This document shows, one piece after another, positions 28,477 through 36,533 of a stretch of DNA of 64,000 nt. The translations under genes and the position numbers were made by a program. This DNA is from Lactimicrobium massiliense. GTDB taxonomy: Bacteria; Bacillota_I; Bacilli_A; Erysipelotrichales; Erysipelotrichaceae. Position 1 is the first letter of the stretch. Each line of letters opens with the position of its first letter. The stretch lies in assembly GCF_900343155.1 (NCBI RefSeq), contig NZ_OUNG01000001.1, forward strand, positions 62,001-126,000, written 5' to 3'. Under the pieces are notes generated by a model. It had not been told where the DNA came from. It was given only the letters and a program-made list of their open reading frames with translations, and searched no databases.

Positions 28477-29198
28477 GGACGGAAATGATACATGATGATG
28501 CCGCCGGCAACGGCAACATTCAATGATTCAAAGCCAGACATTTCAATACGCAGGTTCTGATCACACATGGCAAGGATTTCCTGTGAAACGCCATTTCCTT
28601 CATTGCCGAGCACAAAGGCCATTTGATCCTGCAGAGAAATGGATGCCATTGGTACAGATGACTGCAGGCTTGTGCCGATGATGGCAAATTGATCTTCTTT
28701 CAGTGTGGCAATGGCATCTTTGAGATCTGCATAAAAGACAGGCTGATGGAAGAGTGCGCCCTGGGTGCTGCGCACTGTTTTTTCATTATAGAGATCGGCA
28801 CAGGCATGGCTGCAGATCACGGCATCAAAGCAGAATGACTGCGCGGTCCGCACGAGTGTGCCAAGGTTGCCGGGATCCTGTACGCCATCCAGCAGAACCA
28901 CCCGTTTCATTGCTTTCCTTTCCCACTTCTTTTTGCGGCAGACAGCAATCAGATGCACCGGTGAAACATTCACACTAAGCTTTTTCATGATGGCCGGCGT
29001 CACCAGGACTGTATGCGGGAAAGCAAACGGGCTGTCCTGGTCTGTAAGGATCGTGTCCACACAGTTTTCCTTCAGTGCTTCTTCAATCAGGTGCTCCCCT
29101 TCCACCAGGAAACGACTGCTGGTATCACGGCCTTTTTTTGTATGCAGCTTTGTCCATTCTTTGATTTTGGCATTCTGCAGTGAAGTAATGGATTCCAT
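28473..29198 (-). CDS. TrmH/SpoU family RNA 2'-O-methyltransferase
   Basis: A 241-residue SpoU methyltransferase with an N-terminal RNA-binding substrate domain (residues 1-90; SRFLVEGEHLIEEAL) and the trefoil-knot catalytic domain. Motif 1 is LLDGVQDPGNLGTLVRTA, motif 2 FVLGNEGNGVS and motif 3 SLNVAVAGGIIMY. It methylates a ribose in 23S rRNA or tRNA; the exact target is unknown. A 6-bp GC hairpin in the leader and a weak ribosome binding site (GGCGG) make the start less certain, but the family start fits. It converges with acyP and overlaps it by four bases. Confidence 0.88.
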   Translation of the reverse strand: MESITSLQNAKIKEWTKLHTKKGRDTSSRFLVEGEHLIEEALKENCVDTILTDQDSPFAFPHTVLVTPAIMKKLSVNVSPVHLIAVCRKKKWERKAMKRVVLLDGVQDPGNLGTLVRTAQSFCFDAVICSHACADLYNEKTVRSTQGALFHQPVFYADLKDAIATLKEDQFAIIGTSLQSSVPMASISLQDQMAFVLGNEGNGVSQEILAMCDQNLRIEMSGFESLNVAVAGGIIMYHFRP

Positions 29199-29203
29199 AC
29201 ATA

Positions 29204-29222
29204 TGTCCGCCGCACATTCCGG
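29204..29222 (-). other. GC-rich hairpin in the TrmH leader
   Basis: CCGCCG and CGGCGG form a perfect 6-bp stem immediately upstream of the start codon, just downstream of AAGGAAGG. It could limit translation initiation; no other gene is seen to use it. Confidence 0.35.
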
Positions 29223-29348
29223 CGGCAGGGCTCACCTTCCTTTCTTCGTCCAGAACAACATTTTACATAACAAAGTGTTCCAATGCGATGCCATCCTGCC
29301 TGTTCTGCCTGTTTTTCATGTTCCTATCGTGTGAAGCTGAGACTGAAT

Positions 29349-29420
29349 TTAACAATTTTTGCACTGCTTTACATAATTATTACATTCTGCCTGCCATGTA
29401 TTTTACCTGCATTTTATAAT
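29349..29420 (+). promoter_or_regulatory. Pho-box-like repeats and promoter of the two-component operon
   Basis: TTAACA at 29349, TTACAT at 29369 and TTACAT at 29380 are direct repeats, the last two 11 bases apart, which is the spacing of PhoP boxes. A TATAAT (29415-29420) follows without a recognisable -35, fitting activator-dependent transcription. The rest of the 250-base gap 29199-29451 shows nothing I can name. Confidence 0.5.
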
Positions 29421-29451
29421 ATGTCTTACGGAAGGAACGGTACTGCCGGAT

Positions 29452-30126
29452 ATGATGATCTATTGTGTTGAGGATGATGCAAGCATCCGCGAAATTGAAA
29501 TTTATACGCTGAAATCAACTGGCTTTGCGGCAAAGGGGTTCGAGACAGCCGCGGATTTTTTTGCGGCACTGCGCAATGAGAAGCCGGATCTGATTCTGCT
29601 GGATATCATGCTGCCGGATGAAGATGGCACACAGGTATTGAAGAAGCTGAAGAAGGATCCGGTAACCAGAGATATCCCGGTGATCATGGCCAGTGCCAAG
29701 GGCACGGAATATGACAAGGTGCAGGGACTTGATACCGGTGCGGATGACTATCTTGCCAAGCCGTTTGGCATGATGGAGATGGTTTCCCGCATCAGAGCGG
29801 TGTTAAGAAGAGTGAACAGTTCCAGTGAGCAGGTTGTTGAAAACAGCGGCATCCGCATGGATGCTTCCCGCCATGAAGTGCTCGTGGATGGAGAACCGGT
29901 TGTGCTGACGCTGAAGGAATATGATCTGCTGTATCTGCTGTTAAGCCACCCGGGCATTGTGTATACCCGTGATCAGCTGCTGAATCACATCTGGGGTACA
30001 GAATATGATGGTGAAACAAGAACGGTGGATGTGCATGTGCGTACACTGCGTCAGAAACTGGGAAATGCAGGAAGGCATATTGATACGGTACGCGGCGTTG
30101 GATACCGCTATAAGGAGGACGCATGA
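29452..30126 (+). CDS. OmpR/PhoB-family response regulator
   Basis: A 224-residue response regulator. The receiver domain has the acidic pair EDD (residues 7-9), the phospho-acceptor D in LILLDIMLPDEDG (about 53), T/S in IMASAKG and K in YLAKPFG. The DNA-binding winged helix is of OmpR type, ending DVHVRTLRQKLG and VRGVGYRYKED. It is most like PhoP. The partner kinase overlaps it by four bases (ATGA), so both are translated together. Its own promoter carries Pho-box-like repeats, suggesting autoregulation. Confidence 0.9.
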   Translation: MMIYCVEDDASIREIEIYTLKSTGFAAKGFETAADFFAALRNEKPDLILLDIMLPDEDGTQVLKKLKKDPVTRDIPVIMASAKGTEYDKVQGLDTGADDYLAKPFGMMEMVSRIRAVLRRVNSSSEQVVENSGIRMDASRHEVLVDGEPVVLTLKEYDLLYLLLSHPGIVYTRDQLLNHIWGTEYDGETRTVDVHVRTLRQKLGNAGRHIDTVRGVGYRYKEDA

Positions 30127-31811
30127 AAAGCAAGATTTTCCGCTATGTGTCCATCTCCATGGCTGTTGTCTTAGCAGCAGCGATGGCGGTGATGATCCTG
30201 ATTCTGAATAATCACTTCATTTCTTTGGAAACATCGCGTCTGGAAAGTGAAGCTATGCTCGTGCAGGCTGGTATTGATGCCGGCTCAGATGCGTATCTCA
30301 AGAGTCTGGATGCGTCCGATGATGCCAATTACCGCATCACCTGGATTGCAGCCAATGGTGATGTGCTCTATGATTCCAAAGCAGATGCCAGCCAGATGGA
30401 AAATCACAGTGATCGTGCAGAATTCAGGGAAGCGCTGTCCCAAGGCAGCGGTGTTGCCACAAGATATTCGCATACTATGGCGATACGGACAATCTATGCA
30501 GCCCGCAAATGTGCGGATGGCTCCGTGATCCGTGTTGCGGAAAACTATGATACGGCCGGTATCCTGACGATGCGGATGATCTCACCGATTCTGATCATTC
30601 TGATTGCGGCAATTACGGTGGCTTCTCTGCTGGCGCGAAGATTGGCAGATGAGATTGCGGAACCGATCAATACACTGGATCTTGATCATCCCCTGCAGCA
30701 GAATACCTATGATGAAATCCAGCCTCTTCTTGTACGGATCGACAAACAGAATGAGCAGATTGATGAGCAGCTCAATGAACTGCATCAGAAAAAGAAAGAG
30801 TTTGAGACGGTCACGTCTTCCATCTCAGAAGGAATTATTCTGCTGAACCGCAATGAAGAGATTGTCTCGATCAATGATGCGGCCCGCAGTCTGTTTGACA
30901 AGACGGATGATATGGATGTGCATACGCTGGATGATCTTTGCGGCAGTGAACAAATGCACCGGCTTGCCAAAACAACACTTGCCGGAGGCAGCAGTGAAGA
31001 GATCATTCAATTCCATGATGCGGATATCCGGCTCACCGGACATCCGATCACTTCTCATGGTGTCTTGACAGGTGCCAGCATTCTTGCCTGTGACATTACT
31101 TCTGTCTATGAAGCAGAACAGGCCCGCCGTGAATTCACTGCCAATGTTTCCCACGAACTGAAAACACCGCTTCAGTCCATCATGGGCAGTGCCGAACTGC
31201 TGGAAAATCATCTGGTTAAGCCGGAAGACACCGACAAATTCATACACAAGATCCGCTTTGAAAGTGCCCGGATGCTTATCCTGATCGACGATATTATCCG
31301 GCTGTCTCAACTCGATGAGAATGCATCTGTGGAAGTGAGCCGCCTGGAGCTGAAGGATCTGGCCAGAGAAGCACATGAGGCTGTTGCGGCAAGTGCAAAG
31401 AAGAGAAATATCACCATCAGCATGGATCTTCATGATGCCCCGATCAAAGCCAATAACAGGCTTGTCTATGAGATTGCCTATAACCTGCTGGACAATGCCA
31501 TCCGCTATAATCATGAAAATGGCAGTGTGACAGTCAAGACATGGCATGATGCAGAACATCATCTCTCGATCCTGTCTGTTGCGGATACCGGTATTGGTAT
31601 TCCGCATGAAGCACAAAGCCGCATCTTTGAACGGTTCTACCGGGTTGATAAGTCGCATTCACGGGCAACCGGCGGTACCGGTCTTGGCCTGTCGATTGTC
31701 AAACATGCGGCAGCAATCTGCGGTGCCCGGATCACGGTGACATCAGAGCTTGGCAAAGGCTCTGTCTTCACGGTGAAATTCCCGGAAGATCCCGGCAATG
31801 ACAAAGCCTGA
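30123..31811 (+). CDS. PhoR-like sensor histidine kinase
   Basis: A 562-residue membrane sensor kinase. Two membrane segments (about 9-29 and 150-172) enclose an extracellular sensor of about 120 residues. A HAMP-like linker, a coiled coil and a PAS domain (EGIILLNRNEEIVSIND) lead to the HisKA motif FTANVSHELKTPLQS and an HATPase_c domain with N-box NLLDNAIRYN, G1 VADTGIGIP and G2 GGTGLGLSIV. The domain order matches PhoR. It phosphorylates the response regulator encoded just upstream. No pst transporter genes are nearby, so the phosphate role is inferred from family and promoter repeats only. Confidence 0.9.
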   Translation: MKSKIFRYVSISMAVVLAAAMAVMILILNNHFISLETSRLESEAMLVQAGIDAGSDAYLKSLDASDDANYRITWIAANGDVLYDSKADASQMENHSDRAEFREALSQGSGVATRYSHTMAIRTIYAARKCADGSVIRVAENYDTAGILTMRMISPILIILIAAITVASLLARRLADEIAEPINTLDLDHPLQQNTYDEIQPLLVRIDKQNEQIDEQLNELHQKKKEFETVTSSISEGIILLNRNEEIVSINDAARSLFDKTDDMDVHTLDDLCGSEQMHRLAKTTLAGGSSEEIIQFHDADIRLTGHPITSHGVLTGASILACDITSVYEAEQARREFTANVSHELKTPLQSIMGSAELLENHLVKPEDTDKFIHKIRFESARMLILIDDIIRLSQLDENASVEVSRLELKDLAREAHEAVAASAKKRNITISMDLHDAPIKANNRLVYEIAYNLLDNAIRYNHENGSVTVKTWHDAEHHLSILSVADTGIGIPHEAQSRIFERFYRVDKSHSRATGGTGLGLSIVKHAAAICGARITVTSELGKGSVFTVKFPEDPGNDKA

Positions 31812-31820
31812 AGCACATGA

Positions 31821-31850
31821 AAGGGAAGCTCGCATGAGCTTCCCCTTTTT
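31821..31850. terminator. bidirectional terminator between kinase and PEPCK-like gene
   Basis: AAGGGAAGCTC (31821-31831) and GAGCTTCCCCTT (31836-31847) form a stem of at least nine pairs with T on the plus strand and A-rich sequence on the other side, so it can serve both convergent genes. Confidence 0.85.
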
Positions 31851-31854
31851 GTGA

Positions 31855-33570
31855 TTATTTATGATTCTTGCCGTTTTTGACAAAGTCAAGCAGCGCCTGG
31901 GCAGCCTGATCAATACCATGGTCGCCCTTGTTTGGCAGACCAAGGCAGGTGTAAATCTCACCAACCGGAATGTTCTGCTCAAACAGTGCATCAAACATCT
32001 TGTTAATCAGCTTGCCGCACTGTTCCTGACGCTGCATCGGTCCAAACGGATTGGCGAAGAATGTTGTGGAAAGACCCTTTTCCTGGGTTGTGCCAAGAGC
32101 GAAACGCTTGCCCTGTACAAAGACATTCTCCGCACCATCCCGGTCTGAGAACCAGTGGAGACCGCGCTTGTCGGTGTAGTTGTTGGCATACAGGAAGCAG
32201 TCAATCTTATGGTCGGATGTGACGACATCATATGGTGCTGCCGGCAGAACGACACGGGCATTTGGCTTCTCCGGATTGAAGAAGATAGAGCGGTCCATAT
32301 CCTTATAGGCAGTTCCCTTATCCAGGTCATCCAGACGGACAAAGGCACCGATTTCTGTACCCTGTGCACGCAGGTTGCCATCCTTGTCCAGATGAATCGT
32401 ACCCATATCATCAAACACAGTTTCCTGATGGTCGATCAGATCAGAAGCAAGGGCGCTGAGTGCCTCAATGGTCTCACTCTTGCCGGCACCGGAGTCACCC
32501 ATGAACATGAGTCCCTTCTTGGTGCCATCCTTGAGATAGATGTTAACCATGGCGCCATGGATTGGCAGCCAGCCACGGTTGATCATGGCCAGGTTGTGCA
32601 GGGTCAGGATTGTCTTCTTGGTATAGCCGAAGTAGTCAATCTTCTCAGATGCGGAATCCTTGCCGACCCAGATATCATTTTCTTCATCATGGTAGAAGAC
32701 CGTATCATCGCGGCCGTCCGGATTGCCGAACAGCATGATGGCATCCGGCTTACGGTTGATGGTATCCTGCATGCTGGCAAGTTCAAACAGGTTTGCCGTT
32801 GCCACAGCACTGGTCAGGAAATCACGGTGGAAGTAGCAGTAGATCAGCAGGCTGCCAACCTTGGCAGGGAAGCATACCCACTCTTCATCACCCTTGATGA
32901 AATCCTTGATCGGATTGTGGTCATCGTCCTTGAAGACGTTGGTGCGCTTGTTGGAATGCGGATGCAGGATGAGCGGTGTCCGCAGCATGATTTCATGAAT
33001 GAACGGAATGCCTTCCAGGACTTCATAGCCATGGGGTGCCTTCCAGTTATAGTACTGCAGCAGCAGTGCGGCATTGGTGCCGGCCTGCAGCTGACGGTAT
33101 ACCTTATTGCGGGAGCCCTGCACCTTCTGCTGTACGGTACGGTAGAACTTCAGGGCTGTTGCGTTGAATTCAGAGTCAGCCTGGATGAAAGACTGCAGCT
33201 GGTAGCCGACTTCATTGTGCGTATACAGCACGGAATAGCGCTGCAGAGAACGCCAGTAATGATACCCTTCCTCAATGGTTTCCAGCAGCAGATGCGGTGC
33301 CTTTGTATACGGGTGATCAATATCCTTCATTTCCAATACAATCAGCAGATTGAGAACCTTCTTGATTTCCTGACGGACAGACTCTTCACAATCATGTCCA
33401 CTGCACAGGAAGTCATGCAGGTCCGTATGCTGCTGGGCAAGATATTCCAGATAATGGTGCAGAAAGGAATTGAAGCAGTCACTTTCCACAAGTTCATGCA
33501 TACTGCGCACATAAACCTTGGAATAGTTGATAATCACGGTGTTGTTGTGATAATAGTAAGCTTCTTTCAT
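31855..33570 (-). CDS. HPr kinase/PEPCK-like P-loop protein of unknown function
   Basis: A 571-residue soluble protein. The C-terminal half has an HPr kinase-like core: LPIHGAMVNIY, then the P-loop MGDSGAGKSE (358-366) and acidic pair FDDMG (about 387), which match HprK's catalytic His, GDSGxGKSE and DD positions. Beyond this, segments such as RVVLPAAPYDVV and the C-terminal region recall ATP-dependent PEP carboxykinase, which shares the fold. The N-terminal 300 residues are helical and unfamiliar. It could be a kinase or an atypical carboxykinase; I do not assign a reaction. AAGGAGGCACC precedes the ATG. It is a single gene between two convergent or separate units. Confidence 0.65.
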   Translation of the reverse strand: MKEAYYYHNNTVIINYSKVYVRSMHELVESDCFNSFLHHYLEYLAQQHTDLHDFLCSGHDCEESVRQEIKKVLNLLIVLEMKDIDHPYTKAPHLLLETIEEGYHYWRSLQRYSVLYTHNEVGYQLQSFIQADSEFNATALKFYRTVQQKVQGSRNKVYRQLQAGTNAALLLQYYNWKAPHGYEVLEGIPFIHEIMLRTPLILHPHSNKRTNVFKDDDHNPIKDFIKGDEEWVCFPAKVGSLLIYCYFHRDFLTSAVATANLFELASMQDTINRKPDAIMLFGNPDGRDDTVFYHDEENDIWVGKDSASEKIDYFGYTKKTILTLHNLAMINRGWLPIHGAMVNIYLKDGTKKGLMFMGDSGAGKSETIEALSALASDLIDHQETVFDDMGTIHLDKDGNLRAQGTEIGAFVRLDDLDKGTAYKDMDRSIFFNPEKPNARVVLPAAPYDVVTSDHKIDCFLYANNYTDKRGLHWFSDRDGAENVFVQGKRFALGTTQEKGLSTTFFANPFGPMQRQEQCGKLINKMFDALFEQNIPVGEIYTCLGLPNKGDHGIDQAAQALLDFVKNGKNHK

Positions 33571-33643
33571 TGGTGCCTCCTTCTCAGACTACTTGAAAAT
33601 TTTATCAGAAAACAGATCATCCGGAATGAAAATTCGCGGAGAA

Positions 33644-34366
33644 TCAGGCATTTCTCTGCCGGAATCCTTCAAAAGCAATCGCTGCTGCTGCCCCGGCTGC
33701 GTTCAATGCGGCTCTGAAATCGTTTGCATACGGAATATAGATGTTCTGGTCCATCTGCGCCAGTACTTTGGAAGACAAACCGCGCATCTCTCCGCCGATG
33801 GCAATCAGGCATGGTCCTGTATAACTTGCATCCCAATAGGCAATGGCATCTCTGCGCATGGCCGCATACGCCTTCAGGCCCTGTTTCTTCAAGGCGGCAA
33901 TATCATCAGGAAGATCTTCACTCATGATGACATTGAGATATTCACTTGCACCGGCACTGGATTTCAGGATCGTGGATTCCACCTTCTCCCAGCTGCGCTT
34001 TGGCAGCAGTAAGCCGCTTGCCCCGGCACTGTATAAAGAGCGCATGATATAGCCAAGGTTAAAGGGATCTTCCACCCCTTCTACGACAAAAACATAGGGA
34101 TTTTCCGTCATCACATCAGACAATTGCTGAAACCGGCGCGGCTGCACCTGTGCAATCAGACCGCCATGGGTTCTTCCCTGGGCATGTGCATCAATCCATG
34201 AGCGGGATTTCAAAATGACCGGAATGTTTTTTTCCTGTGCTTTTCTGACAATGAAGTGTGCATCTTTATCATGGCGTGCCTCATCCAGATAAACTGCCTC
34301 AATCTGTCTGCTGCCTGCCAGCATTGCGGCCTTGACGCTGAGGCCTCCTTCAATCTGTATCATCAT
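33644..34366 (-). CDS. RlmB/TrmH-type RNA ribose methyltransferase
   Basis: A 240-residue SpoU-family enzyme: an N-terminal substrate domain (GGLSVKAAMLAGSRQIEAVY) and the knotted domain with VFVVEGVEDPFNLGYIMRS, AIGGEMRGLS and a C-terminal motif reading DFRAALNAAGAAAAIAFE. The last motif normally reads SLNVSVATG; here alanine replaces several polar residues, a diverged motif 3. The start overlaps the trhP2 end by 17 bases, with AAAGG upstream, so it is the last gene of folC-trhP1-trhP2-rlmB-like. A tRNA or rRNA ribose target is likely, given the tRNA-modifying neighbours. Confidence 0.82.
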   Translation of the reverse strand: MMIQIEGGLSVKAAMLAGSRQIEAVYLDEARHDKDAHFIVRKAQEKNIPVILKSRSWIDAHAQGRTHGGLIAQVQPRRFQQLSDVMTENPYVFVVEGVEDPFNLGYIMRSLYSAGASGLLLPKRSWEKVESTILKSSAGASEYLNVIMSEDLPDDIAALKKQGLKAYAAMRRDAIAYWDASYTGPCLIAIGGEMRGLSSKVLAQMDQNIYIPYANDFRAALNAAGAAAAIAFEGFRQRNA

Positions 34367-35615
34367 CTGCTGCCTTTCTGATAATATCTCCTGCTGCTAA
34401 CTCTTCCTTTGTCACAAAGTGAATGATGGACATCGGCTTGCGCACAGTCTCCAGATACTCTTCCTGATCATTCTGAACCGATGAAAGCGTGATCTCCCTG
34501 ATTTCTCTGCCAGGAGAAAGTACTTCTGCTTTTTCACCATTGTCAAAGGCATTGCGCACCTGCATCCAGGCTGTATGTGAATCACGGTCATAGCGCATAA
34601 TCGTACCCAGAAAATCATGATTGACATGATTGTTGCTGTTTTCGTGATAAATGATGGAATCTTTTGCGGCAATACCGCCATAGAAGCCATCGCACACTTC
34701 CCTGTTTTCCCCTCTCATAATCAGGGCAATGTGTTTTTCCAGACTCTCATCAGAGATACTGCCATCATGTTCATACAGATCATCGATCAGCCGGCGGTAT
34801 CCCGACACAACATTGGCAACATAGTATTCCGTCTTCATTCTTCCTTCGATCTTCAGGGAAGATACACCGGCTGCCATCAGGTCTTTGATCCATCGGCCTG
34901 CCATCAGGTCGCGGGACCCCATCGTAAACCAGCTGTTTTCATCATTGATCTGTGTGTCACCTGCAAACAGACGGTACTGCCAGCGGCAGCTCTGGGCACA
35001 GCCGCCCCGGTTGGCATCGCGAAGCGTCATCCGGTTGGACAGTGTACATCTGCCCGAGTAGTTCACACACATGCCGCCATGGATGAAGGCCTCTGTTTCC
35101 ACCGGACATTCTTTTGTAATTGCCTGTACTTCCGCCATCGTGCATTCTCTGCCCAGCACGACCCTGTCAATGCCGAGTGTTTCATGCAGAAACTTTGCGG
35201 CCCTCACATTGGTAATGGACATCTGGGTGCTGCCATGCACTTCAATGTGACTGGTATTTTCTTTGATCAGTTTCATGATCGCTGGAGATGCGACAATTGC
35301 CGCATCCACGCCGGCATCTTCCAACGCCTGCACATATTCCTTCAGGCCAATGAAATCTTCTGCATGCGGAATTACATTCACGGTAACATGCACTCTGGCA
35401 TGATGGGCATGGGCAAAATCACATGCTGCCTTGATATCTGTCATCGTAAAGTTGGAAGCTCTTGAGCGCAGAGAGAAATTCATGCCGCCAATATATACGG
35501 CATCGGCGCCATATAAGATGGCAGTACGCGCTCTGGCAAGATCTCCAGCCGGGGCAAGAAGCTCCGGTTTCTTCAGCTTACCGGACGGTTTTTTCATGAT
35601 AGTATCCACTGTCAT
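34350..35615 (-). CDS. trhP2: U32 peptidase-like tRNA hydroxylation protein TrhP2
   Basis: A 421-residue U32-family protein: start KKPELLAPAGDLARARTAIL, GADAVYIGG, and the family signature region with cysteines (HGGMCVNYSGRC, GGCAQSCRWQYR), which carry the Fe-S cluster ligands. Length and order with the smaller upstream protein match B. subtilis YrrO/TrhP2. Together with TrhP1 it makes 5-hydroxyuridine at tRNA wobble position 34 from prephenate. AGGAGA precedes the ATG at 35615; it overlaps trhP1 by 38 bases. Confidence 0.88.
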   Translation of the reverse strand: MTVDTIMKKPSGKLKKPELLAPAGDLARARTAILYGADAVYIGGMNFSLRSRASNFTMTDIKAACDFAHAHHARVHVTVNVIPHAEDFIGLKEYVQALEDAGVDAAIVASPAIMKLIKENTSHIEVHGSTQMSITNVRAAKFLHETLGIDRVVLGRECTMAEVQAITKECPVETEAFIHGGMCVNYSGRCTLSNRMTLRDANRGGCAQSCRWQYRLFAGDTQINDENSWFTMGSRDLMAGRWIKDLMAAGVSSLKIEGRMKTEYYVANVVSGYRRLIDDLYEHDGSISDESLEKHIALIMRGENREVCDGFYGGIAAKDSIIYHENSNNHVNHDFLGTIMRYDRDSHTAWMQVRNAFDNGEKAEVLSPGREIREITLSSVQNDQEEYLETVRKPMSIIHFVTKEELAAGDIIRKAADDDTD

Positions 35616-36459
35616 ACGTCTTCTCTCCTGTTCCTGTCATCACTTCATTGCGCACAGTTTCTGCATCTTCTCCGTGCAGAATGCGGCTGTATCCTTTGAT
35701 ACTTTCAAAATAGGCCAGACGGTCTTCATACAGACCCGAAAGCAGATAGCGGCATATGCCGGCCTGCATGAACCGGTTCATCTCCAGCCAGGATTCCAGC
35801 CTGTCATCACTATAGATGATCGTGCCGTTTTCATCCTCAAACACAGGCATTTTTCCCTTCCGTTTGGCTTCCTGCAGAAAAAGATCATTCCGTTCTTTTA
35901 ATTCTTTCATACAGGAGAATGCCTGTTTCCAGGAAGAAAGCAATGGCCGCCGTGAGCGGGAAAGCACAGGATGTCCATGGATGAACAGGATGGCATCCGG
36001 ATTTGTCTTTGCGGCATCGATTGTTTCTTCGATTGTCAGCAGTGGAGATACAACAGCCCCGGCCAGGTGGCAGCTGTACCAGAAGGCAATATCTTCAGCG
36101 CTTGTCAACAGGGTATCCGGATCATAGATGAGCCTGTTTTCCATATGGTGAGCCCTGGCGGTTTCCAGCACGGCGAGATCTGCAAAGTAAAGATGTGTGA
36201 TGTCCTGACTGAGATATGCAAACAGATCATCCAGCATATTCACTTCTTCCTGGGCAAAGATCTTGTTGACAAGAAGTGCTGCCTGCATGCCAAAGGCATG
36301 TGCCGATGCGGCCAGATCAAGCGCATCCTGAAGATTCATTTTGTGGGCAGATGTAAAACTGTATCCGGACAGCGGAATCAGAATTTCGGTGGCACCAGCA
36401 TTGGCCAGAGCTGGAAGATCCCGCTTTTGTTCGATCAATGCTGTCAATGTATACTGCAT
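35578..36459 (-). CDS. trhP1: U32 peptidase-like tRNA hydroxylation protein TrhP1
   Basis: A 293-residue U32-family protein without the C-terminal cysteine cluster, matching the smaller partner YrrN/TrhP1 in length. Features include GATEILIPLSGYSFTS and LFIHGHPVLSRSRRPL. It acts with TrhP2 in tRNA wobble uridine hydroxylation. The ATG at 36459 with AAAGGA nine bases before it is preferred over a start seven codons upstream. It lies about 75 bases downstream of folC and may be co-transcribed with it. Confidence 0.85.
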   Translation of the reverse strand: MQYTLTALIEQKRDLPALANAGATEILIPLSGYSFTSAHKMNLQDALDLAASAHAFGMQAALLVNKIFAQEEVNMLDDLFAYLSQDITHLYFADLAVLETARAHHMENRLIYDPDTLLTSAEDIAFWYSCHLAGAVVSPLLTIEETIDAAKTNPDAILFIHGHPVLSRSRRPLLSSWKQAFSCMKELKERNDLFLQEAKRKGKMPVFEDENGTIIYSDDRLESWLEMNRFMQAGICRYLLSGLYEDRLAYFESIKGYSRILHGEDAETVRNEVMTGTGEKTYDSGYYHEKTVR

Positions 36460-36533
36460 TTTGATAGTTCCTTTCTGCATTGCTTTGCTGTTCTATGATA
36501 TCCAATACTGCTGGAAATGCACTGTTTTCTGCT

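Noticed and set aside
29204-29222. GC hairpin before the TrmH gene as a terminator
   Set aside because: There is no T-run and the hairpin lies directly before the start codon.
32155-33717. A 520-codon plus-strand frame opposite the HPr kinase/PEPCK-like gene
   Set aside because: It lies over a gene with clear kinase motifs and has no recognisable protein features itself.
33644-34366. Naming the RlmB-like gene rlmB
   Set aside because: The knotted domain fits, but motif 3 is diverged and the exact target cannot be set from sequence, so no symbol is given.
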